A DNA stretch of 64,000 bases from Corallium rubrum (lineage: Eukaryota > Cnidaria > Anthozoa > Scleralcyonacea > Coralliidae), in contig OZ036016.1 in assembly GCA_964035015.1 (NCBI GenBank), positions 512,001 through 576,000 on the forward strand, written 5' to 3'. The position numbers were made by a program, and so were the translations under genes. The notes under the pieces are model-generated. The model saw only the letters and a list, made by a program, of their open reading frames with translations, ran no database searches and was not told where the DNA came from. Numbering within the stretch: the first letter of the stretch is position 1; each line of letters opens with the position of its first letter. Below, one piece after another: positions 11,593-22,440 of this stretch.

Positions 11593-11736
11593 CAATCTTG
11601 GACAATAATGTTGTAACACCCCCTCCCCCCGATTCAATGTTGACCGAAATGAAACAATGTTGGAATGGAGTTTCATATAACAACATTGAATCGGGGGGGA
11701 GGGGTTGACTGTTACAACTATTATTGTCCAAGATTG
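11593..11736. mobile_element. 144-bp MITE, copy 2
   Basis: Nearly identical to 9888-10029, with the same outer and inner inverted repeats. Ty3/gypsy integrase coding sequence begins immediately to the right, while the left flank has no retroelement sequence. The MITE therefore sits at the breakpoint of the truncated Ty3/gypsy element. Confidence 0.85.
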
Positions 11737-12020
11737 TAGGTAATAAATGGGTTGGGCCTTACAGAATTCTAAAACGGTTTGGGGTCGACTATAGAATTGT
11801 TTCTAAGGGAGGGAAGGTAATGGTCGTTCATCACGACCAGTTAAAACACAGTTATATCCCTTTTCAAGAGGGCGAACCGGTTTTCCCTAGTAGGGAAGTA
11901 GGTGAGTTCAAGGTGGTTGATGTTACACCTCCACAAGACGGTATTGACGGTATTCCTGGTCCTCGACCTGCCAGACTTAGACAGCATATTAATCCACCAA
12001 TGAGATACGGATTTGATTAG
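11737..12020 (+). pseudogene. Ty3/gypsy integrase C-terminal fragment
   Basis: About 94 codons, open to a TAG at 12018-12020. The start KWVGPYRILKRFG and the later VVHHDQLKHSY match the C-terminal GPY/F-type region and the tail (VVHxDRLK) of Ty3/gypsy integrases. It ends RPARLRQHINPPMRYGFD, typical of the pol end just before the 3' LTR. Everything upstream (gag, protease, RT, RNase H and the integrase core) is missing. It is followed by a polypurine tract and an LTR, as expected for the 3' end of such an element. The ATG of the open frame lies inside the MITE and is not a real start. Confidence 0.85.
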
Positions 12021-12045
12021 AAACATGTCCTCGGGACGAGAACAT

Positions 12046-12060
12046 AAAGGAGGAGGATAG
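12046..12060 (+). promoter_or_regulatory. Polypurine tract of the Ty3/gypsy remnant
   Basis: AAAGGAGGAGGATAG lies directly before the LTR start TGTAAC. Such a tract primes plus-strand DNA synthesis in LTR retroelements. Its position between the pol stop and the LTR supports the assignment. Confidence 0.75.
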
Positions 12061-12383
12061 TGTAACGGATATCTGATAATGGATATAAGAATGTGTAAAT
12101 ATAGATAAACAAGATAAGTCAGGAAATCATAATTAGCCGCGTGTGCTTCATGAGCAAGCTGCATCCGTGATAATGTAAATATAGCTCTCTAAATAAAAAG
12201 GAAGGACAACGCCCTAGAGATGGAGATTATAAATATGGAATGTAAAAGGCAATAAAGTTAAGTTGGATCTAGACCACGTTGCGTGTTGTGTTGTGTTGTG
12301 TTGTGTTGTGTTGTGTTGTGTTGTGTTGTGTTGTGTTGTGTTGTGTTGTGTTGTGTTGTGTTGTGTTGGCTCGGCTCGTTACA
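12061..12383 (+). mobile_element. Ty3/gypsy 3' LTR
   Basis: 323 bp, beginning TGTAACGG and ending CTCGTTACA, so the ends are TGTAAC/GTTACA inverted repeats with TG...CA. It follows the polypurine tract. The last third contains a TGTTG/GTGTT microsatellite (about 12278-12367, roughly 17 units). AATAAAG at 12252 could be the polyadenylation signal of the element. There is no partner LTR in the window. Confidence 0.85.
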
Positions 12384-12904
12384 ATAGTATTAAACGCCTT
12401 GCTGCTTGGTCCAACAACTACGAAACACATGTGGTAGGCACCGAATAATGCAAAAAATACGTTTAGATGTATTAGTCGTCTCCACTGGTCATCTACCTAT
12501 CATGAAGGTGTCGTATTACATTCGGAAACGTGTTTCAAAAATGCATGTTTAAATATTTTCTGTTGGTACGATTTACATGAATTCTATATCGGAACCATCG
12601 CTTGAATATGCCGAATTCAGCACTATAGATTTTGTGGTTTTGTCTAGTCAACTGAAAATATTAAGATCGTTTAATTACTGTATTCGGCTAAACGGGCTTG
12701 TTGTTTACGCCAAATCGCTTCATCGAACCAAGTACTTCATATAAGACCATATGTAGAGAATTGTGTCGAGCGCCCTTCTGATCATGAGCGTTTTGTACTT
12801 TTTAACAAACACTTAATATGCACACGCTGTTCCTCAGGTTTTCTAGATGTGCGAAGACTGCGCCAATATTTGCAGAAATCAGTAGCCCGAGTGAACGCCT
12901 AAGC
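12384..12904. other. Unassigned sequence ending in a 36-bp terminal motif
   Basis: No gene is visible. The right end (12881-12916, AGTAGCCCGAGTGAACGCC and onward) is the inverted counterpart of 13555-13593 inside U2. GTAGCCCGAGT occurs a third time at 14342-14352. This suggests the ends of one mobile-element family. Confidence 0.45.
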
Positions 12905-13224
12905 AGGCGTCTTGTTAAATATCAAATTACACTAATATTATCGTGAAATCAAATGATATTCCAAGAAGACCAATTCTCTATAAACTAATTGGAAACACAC
13001 ATATATCATCTTTATCGTCATTGCAAAGCAAAATAAAATAGTCTATAGTATCATTGTTGGAAATATCGCTATGTAATGTTCAATCATAAACACAAAGAAC
13101 AAAACGTACACCAGACTGAGGAAACTTGAGTAATTGAGTTCAGAATAATAAATGACAAAACCACTCAGGTTCGGATTTGTTTGCACGGATTTAATTAAAA
13201 CTGTGCTTGAAGATATGTTGTTTG

Positions 13225-13472
13225 CTTTTACTTTGCTTTGCTTTGCTTTGCTTTGCTTTACTGTCCTTTGCCTTGCTGTGCTTTCCTTTCCTTTGCTTTG
13301 CTTTGCTTTACTTTGCTTTGCTGTGTTTTATTTGCTTTGCTGTGCCGTCCTTTTCTTTGCATTGCTTTTCTTTGCTGTGGTTTGCTTGAAGTTTGCTGTG
13401 CTTTGCTTTGCTTTGCCTTGCCTTGTTTTGCTTCGCTGGGCTGTGCTTCGCTTTACCTTGCTGTGCTTTACC
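13225..13472 (+). repeat. TTTGC-rich pentanucleotide tract of U2
   Basis: Degenerate TTTGC pentamers, homologous in position to the tracts in the other units. The open frames of up to 161 codons across it are low-complexity artefacts. Confidence 0.9.
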
Positions 13473-13556
13473 ATACAGAGTACAGACGCAACAATTTTCA
13501 CATCAGTGGTCAAAAGCAACATCGCCAGAACTGTCCATTCCTTTTATACTTAGAAA

Positions 13557-14353
13557 CAAGACGCCTGGCGGTCAGGCGTTCACTCGGGCTACTGCAAAAT
13601 CACGCGCAGGTTGTCACATGCAGTGCAAAGATCTAAAGCCGCCGTCTAAACACATTCAGGTCACAGACAAAAGTCAAAACACAATCCAATCTCCGATAGA
13701 AAACGCAATTTGCAATACGCATCAATCCTTGTTTTTTTTGGAGAAGCACACATGTACACAGTGCTCATATGTCGAGTCTCTTCGGGTATTAAATATCAAC
13801 ACAGCTAGCGACATTACTGACCAATATCAAACTATGTCTGTGAACACGCAAAACACATCCGAGACGAGAAAGACTTGATCAGACTCTGATCATCAGACAG
13901 TAGGAAAGCTAAGAAAGAAAGCATTATTTCCACACATGTACAGCGTTCATATGTCAAGTCTCTTCGGGTATTAAATATCAACACAGCTTCATGTATACGG
14001 CGTGTGAGATCGTAAGCGTATATAATATCAAGATACTTGCCAGCGACATTACTGACAAATAACTATGTCTGTGAAAATACAAACACATCCGAGAGAAAGA
14101 CTTGATCAGACATCAGGAAAGCAAAGAAAGAAAGCATTTGGCATGCACGCATCAGTTTCGCAAAGTCTTATTATGTTTGTCTTGATCGAGATGGCGGAAT
14201 AAGTTAAATGCGCACTTGACTTGAGCCTGCGCTTTCTGATTAGAAAGGCCTGCGGAGTAGGCTAAGAGCGTGACACAGAAGGAAAAAACCCCCCCAAAAA
14301 ACCCCAAAACCGAGCCGAAACCTAGACTCGGCCTACCACAGGTAGCCCGAGTA
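13557..14353. mobile_element. Insertion in U2 containing a tandem duplication
   Basis: This sequence is absent from all other units. It starts CAAGACGCCTGG, has GGCGTTCACTCGGGCTAC just inside, and ends GGTAGCCCGAGT, so the subterminal ends are inverted. Inside, about 13745-13925 and 13930-14135 are direct copies (both contain GTCTCTTCGGGTATTAAATA). No transposase is visible. It is a probable non-autonomous element of unknown family. Confidence 0.5.
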
Positions 14354-15685
14354 ATAATCTTAGATAATACCCACATTCAAAATTATTTATCTCTATCAGT
14401 GACAGCCGCCACAATTAACCTTTTCAATCGCTTTGTTATTGTGGGACAACTTTATCTTTTTACTCTGTCCAACGCCAGACGATTTTACTCTGTCAAGGAG
14501 AGACGTCTCGGAAAGCTATGCATGAAAGACTAATGTCTTGATATTACTTCATCTGAGTTTAACACAAATTATCTACTTACATTTGGGGAAACACAGATCT
14601 CACAGAAGCTGTTCCGTCCGGAGTGGACAAAATGTCAAAATCTAATGCTGTTCCGATGAATCGTGTTAAGTTCAGCTCACCAGAGTCTGCGGAGAAACTT
14701 CAGTACGTATATCTCAAGAATTACCATCCAAATGCTCAAATATAGAACCTGCGTCGTTGAAGAGCAGAAGAAACTGATAAACTATGGTATCGTGTCGAGC
14801 ATACGTAACAAAACCTGACCAATAGCTGCATGTTATTACCAGTACATTATGAAATATAATCCTCATGCATATGATGTAGTCGGGAATTTCCCGAGCTAAG
14901 CAGGGACTTTCCCTCGAATTTTTAGTTAAGCTTGCAAACGCTTGGAAAATGAATAAGACAAAATAATAATGCTATATTATGTTTTCCCATGCTAGTAAAA
15001 GAAAATACAGGCAAAATGTTCAGAATTAGAAGCGACTGGTAAGAGGAAAAGGGAGAGACATTGCACGCATCTCGACAGGTTTTAGTTAGTTATTAACCAA
15101 TAGCACACGTCATGGTAACCAAGGTGATGACGACATGTGAGAGAATATCGAGTGACAGAATATAACTTTATCTTTTTACTCTAACGCAAGACAATTTTTC
15201 CCGTCAAGGGGAGATGTGTCGAAAAGCTGCGCACATTGCTGATAACAAAAGGACTTAAACGCACAGTTTGGTTAGCGTTTACTAGCTTTGCTTATCCGGT
15301 TTCGATCACATGCACAGCTTGGCATCACGTCCACATTCCATTCTCAAGAGCGCGTGCGCAGCTGTATGCCTCCTTTGGTTTGTGGGCTAACCTCATTTAA
15401 ATATAATTGCGTCTCATAGAGAACACAATACACAATACTCAGTGCGTATCTTAGGCAATAGAATCAAGCAAGAAGCATTTCTCGTACCCATGCTATGGTC
15501 GTTTATTTTAAAATAGTTTTCAAACTTTTTACAGGGAGCTCCATCTAAGCACTATTTCCGGACAAAAATGCAAGCTCTTTGCTTGTTCAAATTTTCAGTT
15601 GAGGGAATATTGGGATTTTGATCACTGCTGATATTGATTATTTTCATAGCACGTTCGTGGAAAAGAGCTAGCCTATAGTTTTATT

Positions 15686-16515
15686 ATGTTCTAAGGGTTT
15701 AGGGTGAAGGAAAATTCGAGTGTAGAATATATACATTTTAAGACCAAACCGGGAGCAGTTGCGAAAAATGCAACTACACAGGCCCTCCGGCAGGAATTGA
15801 ACCCACGACCTTGCGATTCTAGTGCAATGCTCTGACCACTGAGCCACGGAGGCCGTTGCCGAGAGCTCGATCGCGAGTTCTGTATATATAATAAGGTGGT
15901 AATGCCAGGAGAGAATTGGGTATATTATAAATGATATTGGGCATTTCACTCGATTACATAGCATGTTCTAAGGGTTTAGGGTGAAGGAAAATTCGAGTGT
16001 AGAATATATACATTTTAAGACCAAACCGGGAGCAGTTGCGAAAAATGCAACTACACAGGCCCTCCGGCAGGAATTAAACCCACGACCTTGCGATTCTAGT
16101 GCAATGCTCTGACCACTGAGCCACGGAGGCCGTTGCCGAGAGCTCGATCGCGAGTTCTGTATATATAATAAGGTGGTAATGCCAGGAGAGAATTGGGTAT
16201 ATTATAAATGATATTGGGCATTTCACTCGATTACATAGCATGTTCTAAGGGTTTAGGGTGAAGGAAAATTCGAGTGTAGAATATATACATTTTAAGACCA
16301 AACCGGGAGCAGTTGCGAAAAATGCAACTACACAGGCCCTCCGGCAGGAATTGAACCCACGACCTTGCGATTCTAGTGCAATGCTCTGACCACTGAGCCA
16401 CGGAGGCCGTTGCCGAGAGCTCGATCGCGAGTTCTGTATATATAATAAGGTGGTAATGCCAGGAGAGAATTGGGTATATTATAAATGATATTGGGCATTT
16501 CACTCGATTACATAG
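15686..16515 (-). repeat. Three tandem 277-bp units carrying a tRNA-derived SINE
   Basis: Direct units start at 15686, 15963 and 16240 and are almost identical. Read on the minus strand, each holds a tRNA-like head (for example 15782-15853) with an A box (TGGCTCAGTGG) and a B box (GGTTCAATTCC), followed by a body of about 100 bp. The anticodon-loop position reads CTAGAAT. The first acceptor pair is mismatched and the anticodon stem imperfect, so this is a SINE head rather than a working tRNA gene. Unit 2 has a changed B box (TTTAATTCC on the minus strand). Confidence 0.8.
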
Positions 16516-16685
16516 AATCGCAAGGTCGTGGGTTCAATTCCTGCCGGAGGGCCTGTGTAGTTGCATTTTTCGCAACTGCTCCCGGTTTGGGCTTAAAATG
16601 TATATATTCTACACTCGAATTTTCCTTCACCCTAAACCCTTAGAACATGCTGTGTAATCGAGTGAAATGCCCAATATCATTTATA
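16516..16685 (+). repeat. Inverted partial copy of the SINE unit
   Basis: AATCGCAAGGTCGTGGGTTC through to CAATATCATTTATA is the inverted complement of about 170 bp of the adjacent 277 bp unit. It begins exactly in the anticodon arm of the tRNA-like head. With the three direct copies it makes a head-to-head arrangement that could fold back. Confidence 0.8.
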
Positions 16686-16836
16686 GTTTTATCCCCGAGC
16701 TCGGGCGTAGGGCCGAAGGCCCGGAGCCCGGTGAGGGTGCTAATCTCGACACGCGTGGAGTCATTTTACACGCGTGGACAAACGTGATATGCGAACGAAT
16801 TTCTGTGATCTGAATATTTATATATATATATATATG
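16686..16836 (-). repeat. GC-rich dispersed repeat plus AT tract
   Basis: 16690-16775 (CCCCGAGCTCGGGCGTAGGG and onward) is the inverted counterpart of the two tandem copies at 61913-62170. It shares the GGGCTCCGGGCCTTCGG, GAGATTAGCACCCTCACC and CACGCGTG strings when read on the minus strand. About 16817-16836 is a short AT run. Confidence 0.7.
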
Positions 16837-17589
16837 TGTGGACGGACCATCCGCGGTTAAGATTGTGGGGCACTGGGGACAATATAGTTCTTGACAAAAA
16901 GATTTGAACTAACAACATAATTTATTCTTTACAAAAAGACTTGAGAAAGGAGTTTTGGGGAAACGTATATCACTTTTGAAAGAACAGAAACAAATCAACG
17001 TCTACGTATAAAGCAAAACAACGTTTTGAGTAGAAGGAAACCCGTCAAACCGAAACTCGAAAGGAGGAGAAAGCAAGAGTGAAGCTTGAAAACCGACGAA
17101 GAAATAAAGGCCGGCGAAACGGTTTTAGTTTATGGTAAAAATATAGAGCAGTCGTTCTCAGTAATCACGAACATTTAGTAGCGAAACTGTTCGAGTTTCC
17201 CAATTTCCTTATGTATATCCTATCACTGTTATTTTTGTTTTCTCTTTTGTGTGTCCTTAAAATATTATCTGTGGCTGCCGTGTTAATATCTTTTTTCAGA
17301 TAGTTTTCTTATTGTCAAAACCACTTGTGACTAACGTAGCTTGTCCATAGTTTGGCATAAAAATCGGAAAAGGAGCATTTTTTCTTCTGTAAAACGTACA
17401 AATGCTGTTGAAATATTTATTAGCATGTAGGTGAAGACAATTTCAGCACTTTGAAATGTCATAAATGAATATTGCCATGGAAGGCTGCCAGGTTTGAAAA
17501 CTGTTTTCAGATGCTGTAGCGATGTTTTTTGTAAACATGGAAAGAAGTGTACAATATAACCCTAATATTTTGACAAAATTTTACCGCCT
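16837..17589. other. No gene recognised
   Basis: About 750 bp without a supported gene or a repeat seen elsewhere in the window. Reading frames are short and full of stops. Confidence 0.5.
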
Positions 17590-17663
17590 GCCTCGGTAGT
17601 CTGGTGGTTAACATAATCGACTTGCACGGTAATATGGTCGAGTTCAAACCCTGGAAGCGACGT
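17590..17663 (+). repeat. tRNA-derived SINE head
   Basis: TGCCTCGGTAGTCTGGTGG carries an A-box-like segment and GAGTTCAAACCC a B-box-like segment at tRNA spacing, with CTTGCAC at the anticodon-loop position. The anticodon stem and acceptor do not pair well, so a functional tRNA is unlikely. A short unique tail follows. It is a different family from the 15.7 kb SINE. Confidence 0.55.
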
Positions 17664-17903
17664 GCAATTTCCTTTATCTCAATATTTCTCACGAAATAGC
17701 AACCTTAAATTTTTCTTTGTTCCTCGTTACCTTTTTCTTCAAAAAATAGATTTATTAAAACTACAGTTTTTTTATTTCAAATATTCTACTAGAATTAAAA
17801 CTATATTTTAATCAACAGGAGTGGCTATTTCCAGTTCCCCAATAAAAAAGAGCGCAAGGGTACAAAAGCGGGCGAGGGGTTATTGCGTTCATGTATTTCT
17901 AGT

Positions 17904-18125
17904 TAGTTTAAGTGAGGTTGAGATTAATCAATCCACAGTAAGTAAAGGTATGCAATCATGGTTTGATAAATAGTTTTAGTAGAGTGATTATTAAGGGATC
18001 GTCTGATCTTGAGTATAGTCGAAGACGACCCTCCACTTTTTTGTAATTGTACAATCAAAATTAAAATTTAGGTTGAGAGATGGATCAATTTCGATCCCCA
18101 AATACTTATACTTCGATTTTAGCAT
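17904..18125 (-). pseudogene. LINE reverse-transcriptase C-terminal remnant in U3
   Basis: On the minus strand it reads KYKYLGIEIDPSLNLN-like sequence, then a frame change, then a TIYQTMIVPLLT-like segment. The YLG-(I/V)-xID-xxLN pattern is the conserved region downstream of the catalytic core in non-LTR retrotransposon RTs. Only about 70 residues survive, with frame lesions and no catalytic YADD. It is cut by the unit boundary. Confidence 0.6.
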
Positions 18126-19197
18126 TGGGGACTTTAAGATCTACGAAGCGGATAACTCGACGACGCGGCCTTAAAAACGCTAAAAAGCAATGCATTTAAA
18201 AGAAGACACCGTAAATTAACTGCCGTTTTCATGTTTAAGCTTGTTTAATGACTTTCAAGACGCTCCAGTTCTTGCTAAGACGGCTGTAGTGTCTGAGAAA
18301 TGACCTATCTGTTCCAAGGTTATCAAATATGCCAAATATCACTGATATTGAAAATAAATTGACCTGTCATTTGGATAACATTAGTAAATTAGCTTATCTT
18401 AAATTTTAATGAAGGTAAAACGGATGCTATGCTTTCTGGCACACATAAGAATCTCTCTTTACAACAATATTCGCCGTAAAAACAAAAGAATTCTTAATGA
18501 AAACAAAGTGAATGAATAATTTGTAATCACAACAGTATAGACCAATACCGTCCTCGTTCTGCGAACAACGACAATCTACTCACTCACGATATATAGCTAG
18601 CATAGTATCCACTGCTTCGCAGTTGATACAAAAACAGAAAAGACACACAGCGGCAGAGGAAGTCGGAGGTAGTCTAAATTCTAATAAAAGGTCATGTCCA
18701 CACTAATCCATTTTCAAACGAAAACGGAGAATTCTTCGTATCGAAAACGTATCAAAAGGTTTCCGTCCACACCATCGTTTTCGAATCGTTTTCGCCGTTT
18801 AGTAAAACGCTAAAAAGATCTACTATTTTAGACTTCCACGAGTGGCAAAAATTATCATTAAACATTATATTCGGGCCTAACACAGTAGCATGAATAATAA
18901 AATATTCAAAAACCAAACTGTAACTTGTAGTAGGTACTTGGCGAGGTAAATTCGCAACATTTGGTTAAAAAACTGCGTTTCAGCAGGATGGAGTTTCGCT
19001 TTCTCCTTGAAAAGAGTATAAAATTACAAGAATAATATCGTGAAATCAAATGGTATTCCAAGAAGACCAATTTTGTAATTTTCTGTTTGCAAACAGATGT
19101 AATGTACGCTATGTAATGTTCAATCATAAACACAAAGAACAAGACGTATACGACACTGACTTGAGCTCGTCACAGGGTCTTTGAAGATATGGGATAT

Positions 19198-19257
19198 TGT
19201 TTGCTGTGCTTCGCTTCGCTGTGCTTTACTTTGCTGTGCTGTGCTTTGCCTTGCTTT
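19198..19257 (+). repeat. Short TTTGC-type tract of U3
   Basis: About 60 bp of GCTGT/GCTTC/GCTTT pentamers. It is the shortest of the five homologous tracts and shows the length instability of this position. Confidence 0.85.
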
Positions 19258-20657
19258 ACCATACAGAGTACAGACGCAACAATTTTCAGTTCAGTGGTCA
19301 AAAGCAACATTGCCAGAACTGTCCATTCCTTTTATACTTAGAAATAATCTTAGATAATAACCACATTCAAAATTATTTATCTCTATCAGTGACAATCACC
19401 ACATTAACCTTTTCAATCGCTTTGTTATTGTGAGACAGCTTGATCTTTTTACTTTCTCTAACGCCAGACGATTTTACTCTGTCAAGGAGAGACGTCTCGG
19501 AAAGCTATGCATGAAAGACTAATGTCTTGATATTACTTCGTCTAAGTTTAACACAAATTATCTACTTACATTCTGGAAACACAGATCTCATAGAAGCTGT
19601 TCCGTCCGGAGTGGACAAAATGTCAAAATCTAATGCTGTTCCGATGAATCGTGTTAAGTTCAGCTCACCAAAGTCTGCGGAGAAACTTCAGTATGTATAT
19701 CTCAATAATTATCATCCAAATGCTCAAATATAGAACCTGCGTCGTTGACGAGCAGAAGAAACTGATAAGCTATGGTATCGTGTGTCGAGCATACGTAACA
19801 AAAACTGACCAATAGCTGCATGTTATTACAAGTACATTATGAAATATAATCATTATGTATATGATGTAGTCGGGAGTTTCCTGAGCTAAGTAGGGACTTT
19901 CCCTCGAATTTTTAGTTAAGCTTGCAAACGCTTGGAAAATGAATAAGACAAAATAATAATGCTATATTATGTTTTCCCATGCTAGTAAAAGAAAATACAG
20001 GCAAAATGTTCAGAATTAGAAGCGACTGGTAAGAGGAAAAGGGAGAGACATTGCACACATCTCGACAGGTTTTAGTTATTAGCCAATAGCAACACGTCAT
20101 GGTAACCAAGGTGATGACGACATGTGAGAGAATATCGAGTGACAGAATATAACTTTATCTTTTTACTCTAACGCAAGACAATTTTTCCCGTCAAGGGGAG
20201 ATGTGTCGAAAAGCTGCGCACATTGCTGATAACAAAAGGACTTAAACGCGCAGTTTGGTTAGCGTTTACTAGCTTTGCTTATCCGGTTTCGATCACATGC
20301 ACAGCTTGGCATCACGTCCACATTCCATTCTCAAGAGCGCGTGCGTAGCTGCATGCCTCCTTTGGTTTGTGGGCTAACCTCATTTAAATATAATTGCGTC
20401 TCATAGAGAACACAATACACAATACTCAGTGCGTATCTTAGACAATAGAATCAAGCAAGAAGCATTTCTATGGTCGTTTATTTTAAAATATTTTTCACAC
20501 TTTTTACAGGGAGCTCCATCTAAGCACTATTTCCGGACAAAAATGCAAGCTCTTTGCTTGTTCAAATTTTCAATTGAGGGAACATTGGGATTTTGATCAC
20601 TGCTGATATTGATTATTTTCATAGCACGTTCGTGGAAAAGAGCTAGCCTAGTATTAT

Positions 20658-20893
20658 TAGTTTAAGTGAGGTTGAGATTAATCAATCCACAGTAAGTAAA
20701 GGTACAATCATGGTTTGATAAATAGTTTGAGCAGAGTGATTATTAAGGGATCGTCTGATCTTGAGTATAGTCGAAGACGACCCGCCACTTTTTTGTAATT
20801 GTACAATCAAAATTAAAATTTAGGTTGAGAGATGGATCAATTTCGATCCCCAAATAGTTATACTTCGATTTTAGCATTGGGGACTTTAATCTA
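20658..20893 (-). pseudogene. LINE reverse-transcriptase remnant in U4
   Basis: Same remnant as in U3. The minus-strand frame across 20743-20988 includes SKYNYLGIEIDPSLNLNFNF, the clearest of the three. The catalytic core is absent. Confidence 0.65.
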
Positions 20894-21088
20894 CGACGCG
20901 GATAACTCGACGACACGGCCTTAAAAACGCTAAAAATCAATGGCAATGCATTTAAAAGAAGACACCGTAAATTAACTGCCGTTTTCATGTTTAAGCTTGT
21001 TTAATGACTTTCAAGACGCTCCAGTTCTTGCTAAGACGGCTGTAGTGTCTGAGAAATAACCTATCTGTTCCAAGGTTATCAAATATGC

Positions 21089-21341
21089 TGTTGGAAATTT
21101 GTAGTCACAACACTATTCACAGATATAGTTTTAGTTCTCTTTCGTCATCATCACAATTCACAAAATAAAGTAGCTCACGTTTGGTTGAAGATACTCTGTC
21201 ACACACTGGTACGGCTATCAACCATATACCAATTACATATTTTTATGGATTATATCTAATTATACCGATATTTCTGGCATGCAAGTGACGTCTCCATCCC
21301 TAATAGAATAGTCGTCATACATGTACTTAAAATATTTGACA
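21089..21341 (-). repeat. Bel/Pao 3' LTR
   Basis: 253 bp, the same length as the other LTR and two substitutions apart (about 21230 and 21314). On the minus strand a G-rich polypurine-like stretch (21342-21360, read as TGTGGGGAGTG before the LTR) lies just upstream, which supports orientation and boundary. Confidence 0.93.
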
Positions 21342-21489
21342 CACTCCCCACATTTGTCTCGGAAGAGACAAATGTTCCTATCTAGTGTTCGTGTCCATAC
21401 TAACAAAACAATTTATAGCAAACAAACAAGGAATATATGTCATTTAGACTAAATTTAAACGTTCTATATATGAGAGTTGTTGGTTAACA

Positions 21490-22434
21490 TTAATCGCGTT
21501 CTTCTTCTGTAATTGCCATGATCCGATCTCTGGCTTCTGCAGCTGCCTGTCGCATCGCTTTGGGCATGAAATCAGGCGTTTCAGCGTTCAGCTTCACCGA
21601 CCTTTTCGATTTCGCCATGTCACATGACAATTCTAGCGGGTAGAGATGCTGTACAGGTCTTTCGAATTCCGTATCTCCTACACGTACCCTTGCTGCGCGT
21701 ACAACACCGTCCACTCCAGGAATGACTTTCTCCACGACTCCCATTCTCCATTTCCCACGATTTTTCTGCTCTGATTTGATGATCACCACCTCACCTAGAG
21801 TTGGCGTAGTTGACTTGCCATCGTGTTTGAGGTTATGACGTTCACGTAGCCCTTTCAAATATTCTCCGGTCCATCGACGCCAAACAGCTTCTTTGCAACG
21901 TCGGAGATACTTGGCTCGTTGCCGAAGATCTTTTAATTCCAAGCGATGAGGTTCTAACTCCGGTAGAGGATTGGGTCGACCAAACAATAACATATTTGGG
22001 GTTAAGACAGGAAACTGAACATCATCCTCAACATAGCTCAACGGCCGATTGTTGAGGGTCACTTCCACATCCAAGATCACCTCCCGTAACTCTTCCAAGG
22101 ACAGAAAACCATTTCCAATAGTCTTATAAAGGGACTGCTTAATAAGTCCGATTAGTCTTTCGAACTGGCCGCCCCACCAGGGGGCGCGACTCAAGTTAAA
22201 CTGCCACTTGATGTCTTCTCTCGCCAAGAATTCGTTGGCACGCTCGTCCTTCATCACTGCTCTGAGCCATCTCGCTGCTCCAACGAACGTTCGACCATTG
22301 TCAGAGTAAATCTTCTTAGGACGACCACGACGCGCTATCAATCGTTTCAAACTTTGTAGGAACTCCGGTGTTTCCATGCAGGTCAACACTTCCAAATAGA
22401 GTGCACGCGTAAGGCTGCATGCATAAACCACCAT
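21490..22434 (-). pseudogene. Bel/Pao integrase catalytic core and C-terminal domain
   Basis: 314 open codons. The second Asp of the DDE triad is in IYSDNGRTFVG and the Glu in WWGGQFERLIGLIK. The first Asp lies in the upstream segment (VGVDFAGP, about 22490), separated by a TAG at 22438-22440. The two segments are in the same frame. The tail (TLGEVVIIKSEQKNRGKWR, then HLYPLEL) fits the DUF5641 domain at the end of Bel/Pao pol. Integrase joins element DNA to the host chromosome. The initial ATG is internal and not a true start. Confidence 0.9.
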
Positions 22435-22440
22435 GTAGGC

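Larger units (their letters stand above)
12911..15685. repeat. Unit copy U2 of the 2.7-2.9 kb repeat, interrupted
   Basis: 12911-13556 and 14354-15685 match U3 (from about 19021 to 20655). The left half of the unit is missing. The continuous site in U1, U3, U4 and U5 reads CTTAGAAATAATCTTAG (CTTAGAAATAATTTAG in U1), so 13557-14353 is an insertion. The right end (GAGCTAGCCTATAG) coincides with the end of U3 and U4, after which the SINE array begins. Confidence 0.8.
17904..20657. repeat. Unit copy U3 of the 2.7-2.9 kb repeat (uninterrupted)
   Basis: The cleanest copy, 2754 bp. Order: LINE RT remnant (minus), a segment with TGTCCACACTAATCCATT, the ATATTATCGTGAAATC block, a short TTTGC tract (19198-19257), the conserved block starting ACCATACAGAGTACAG, and the 3' part ending GAGCTAGCCTA. 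U4 starts immediately at 20658. It preserves the empty sites of both the Bel/Pao element (ATGC at 18329-18332) and foldback element 1 (GTTTTCCC near 19972-19979). Confidence 0.85.

Noticed and set aside
13393..13878. 161-codon frame spanning U2 and its insertion
   Set aside because: It crosses a pentanucleotide tract and an insertion boundary, so continuity is accidental.
15782..15853. Functional tRNA gene on the minus strand
   Set aside because: The A and B boxes and overall shape fit, but the acceptor first pair and anticodon stem are imperfect, the body continues as a SINE and the unit is tandemly repeated.
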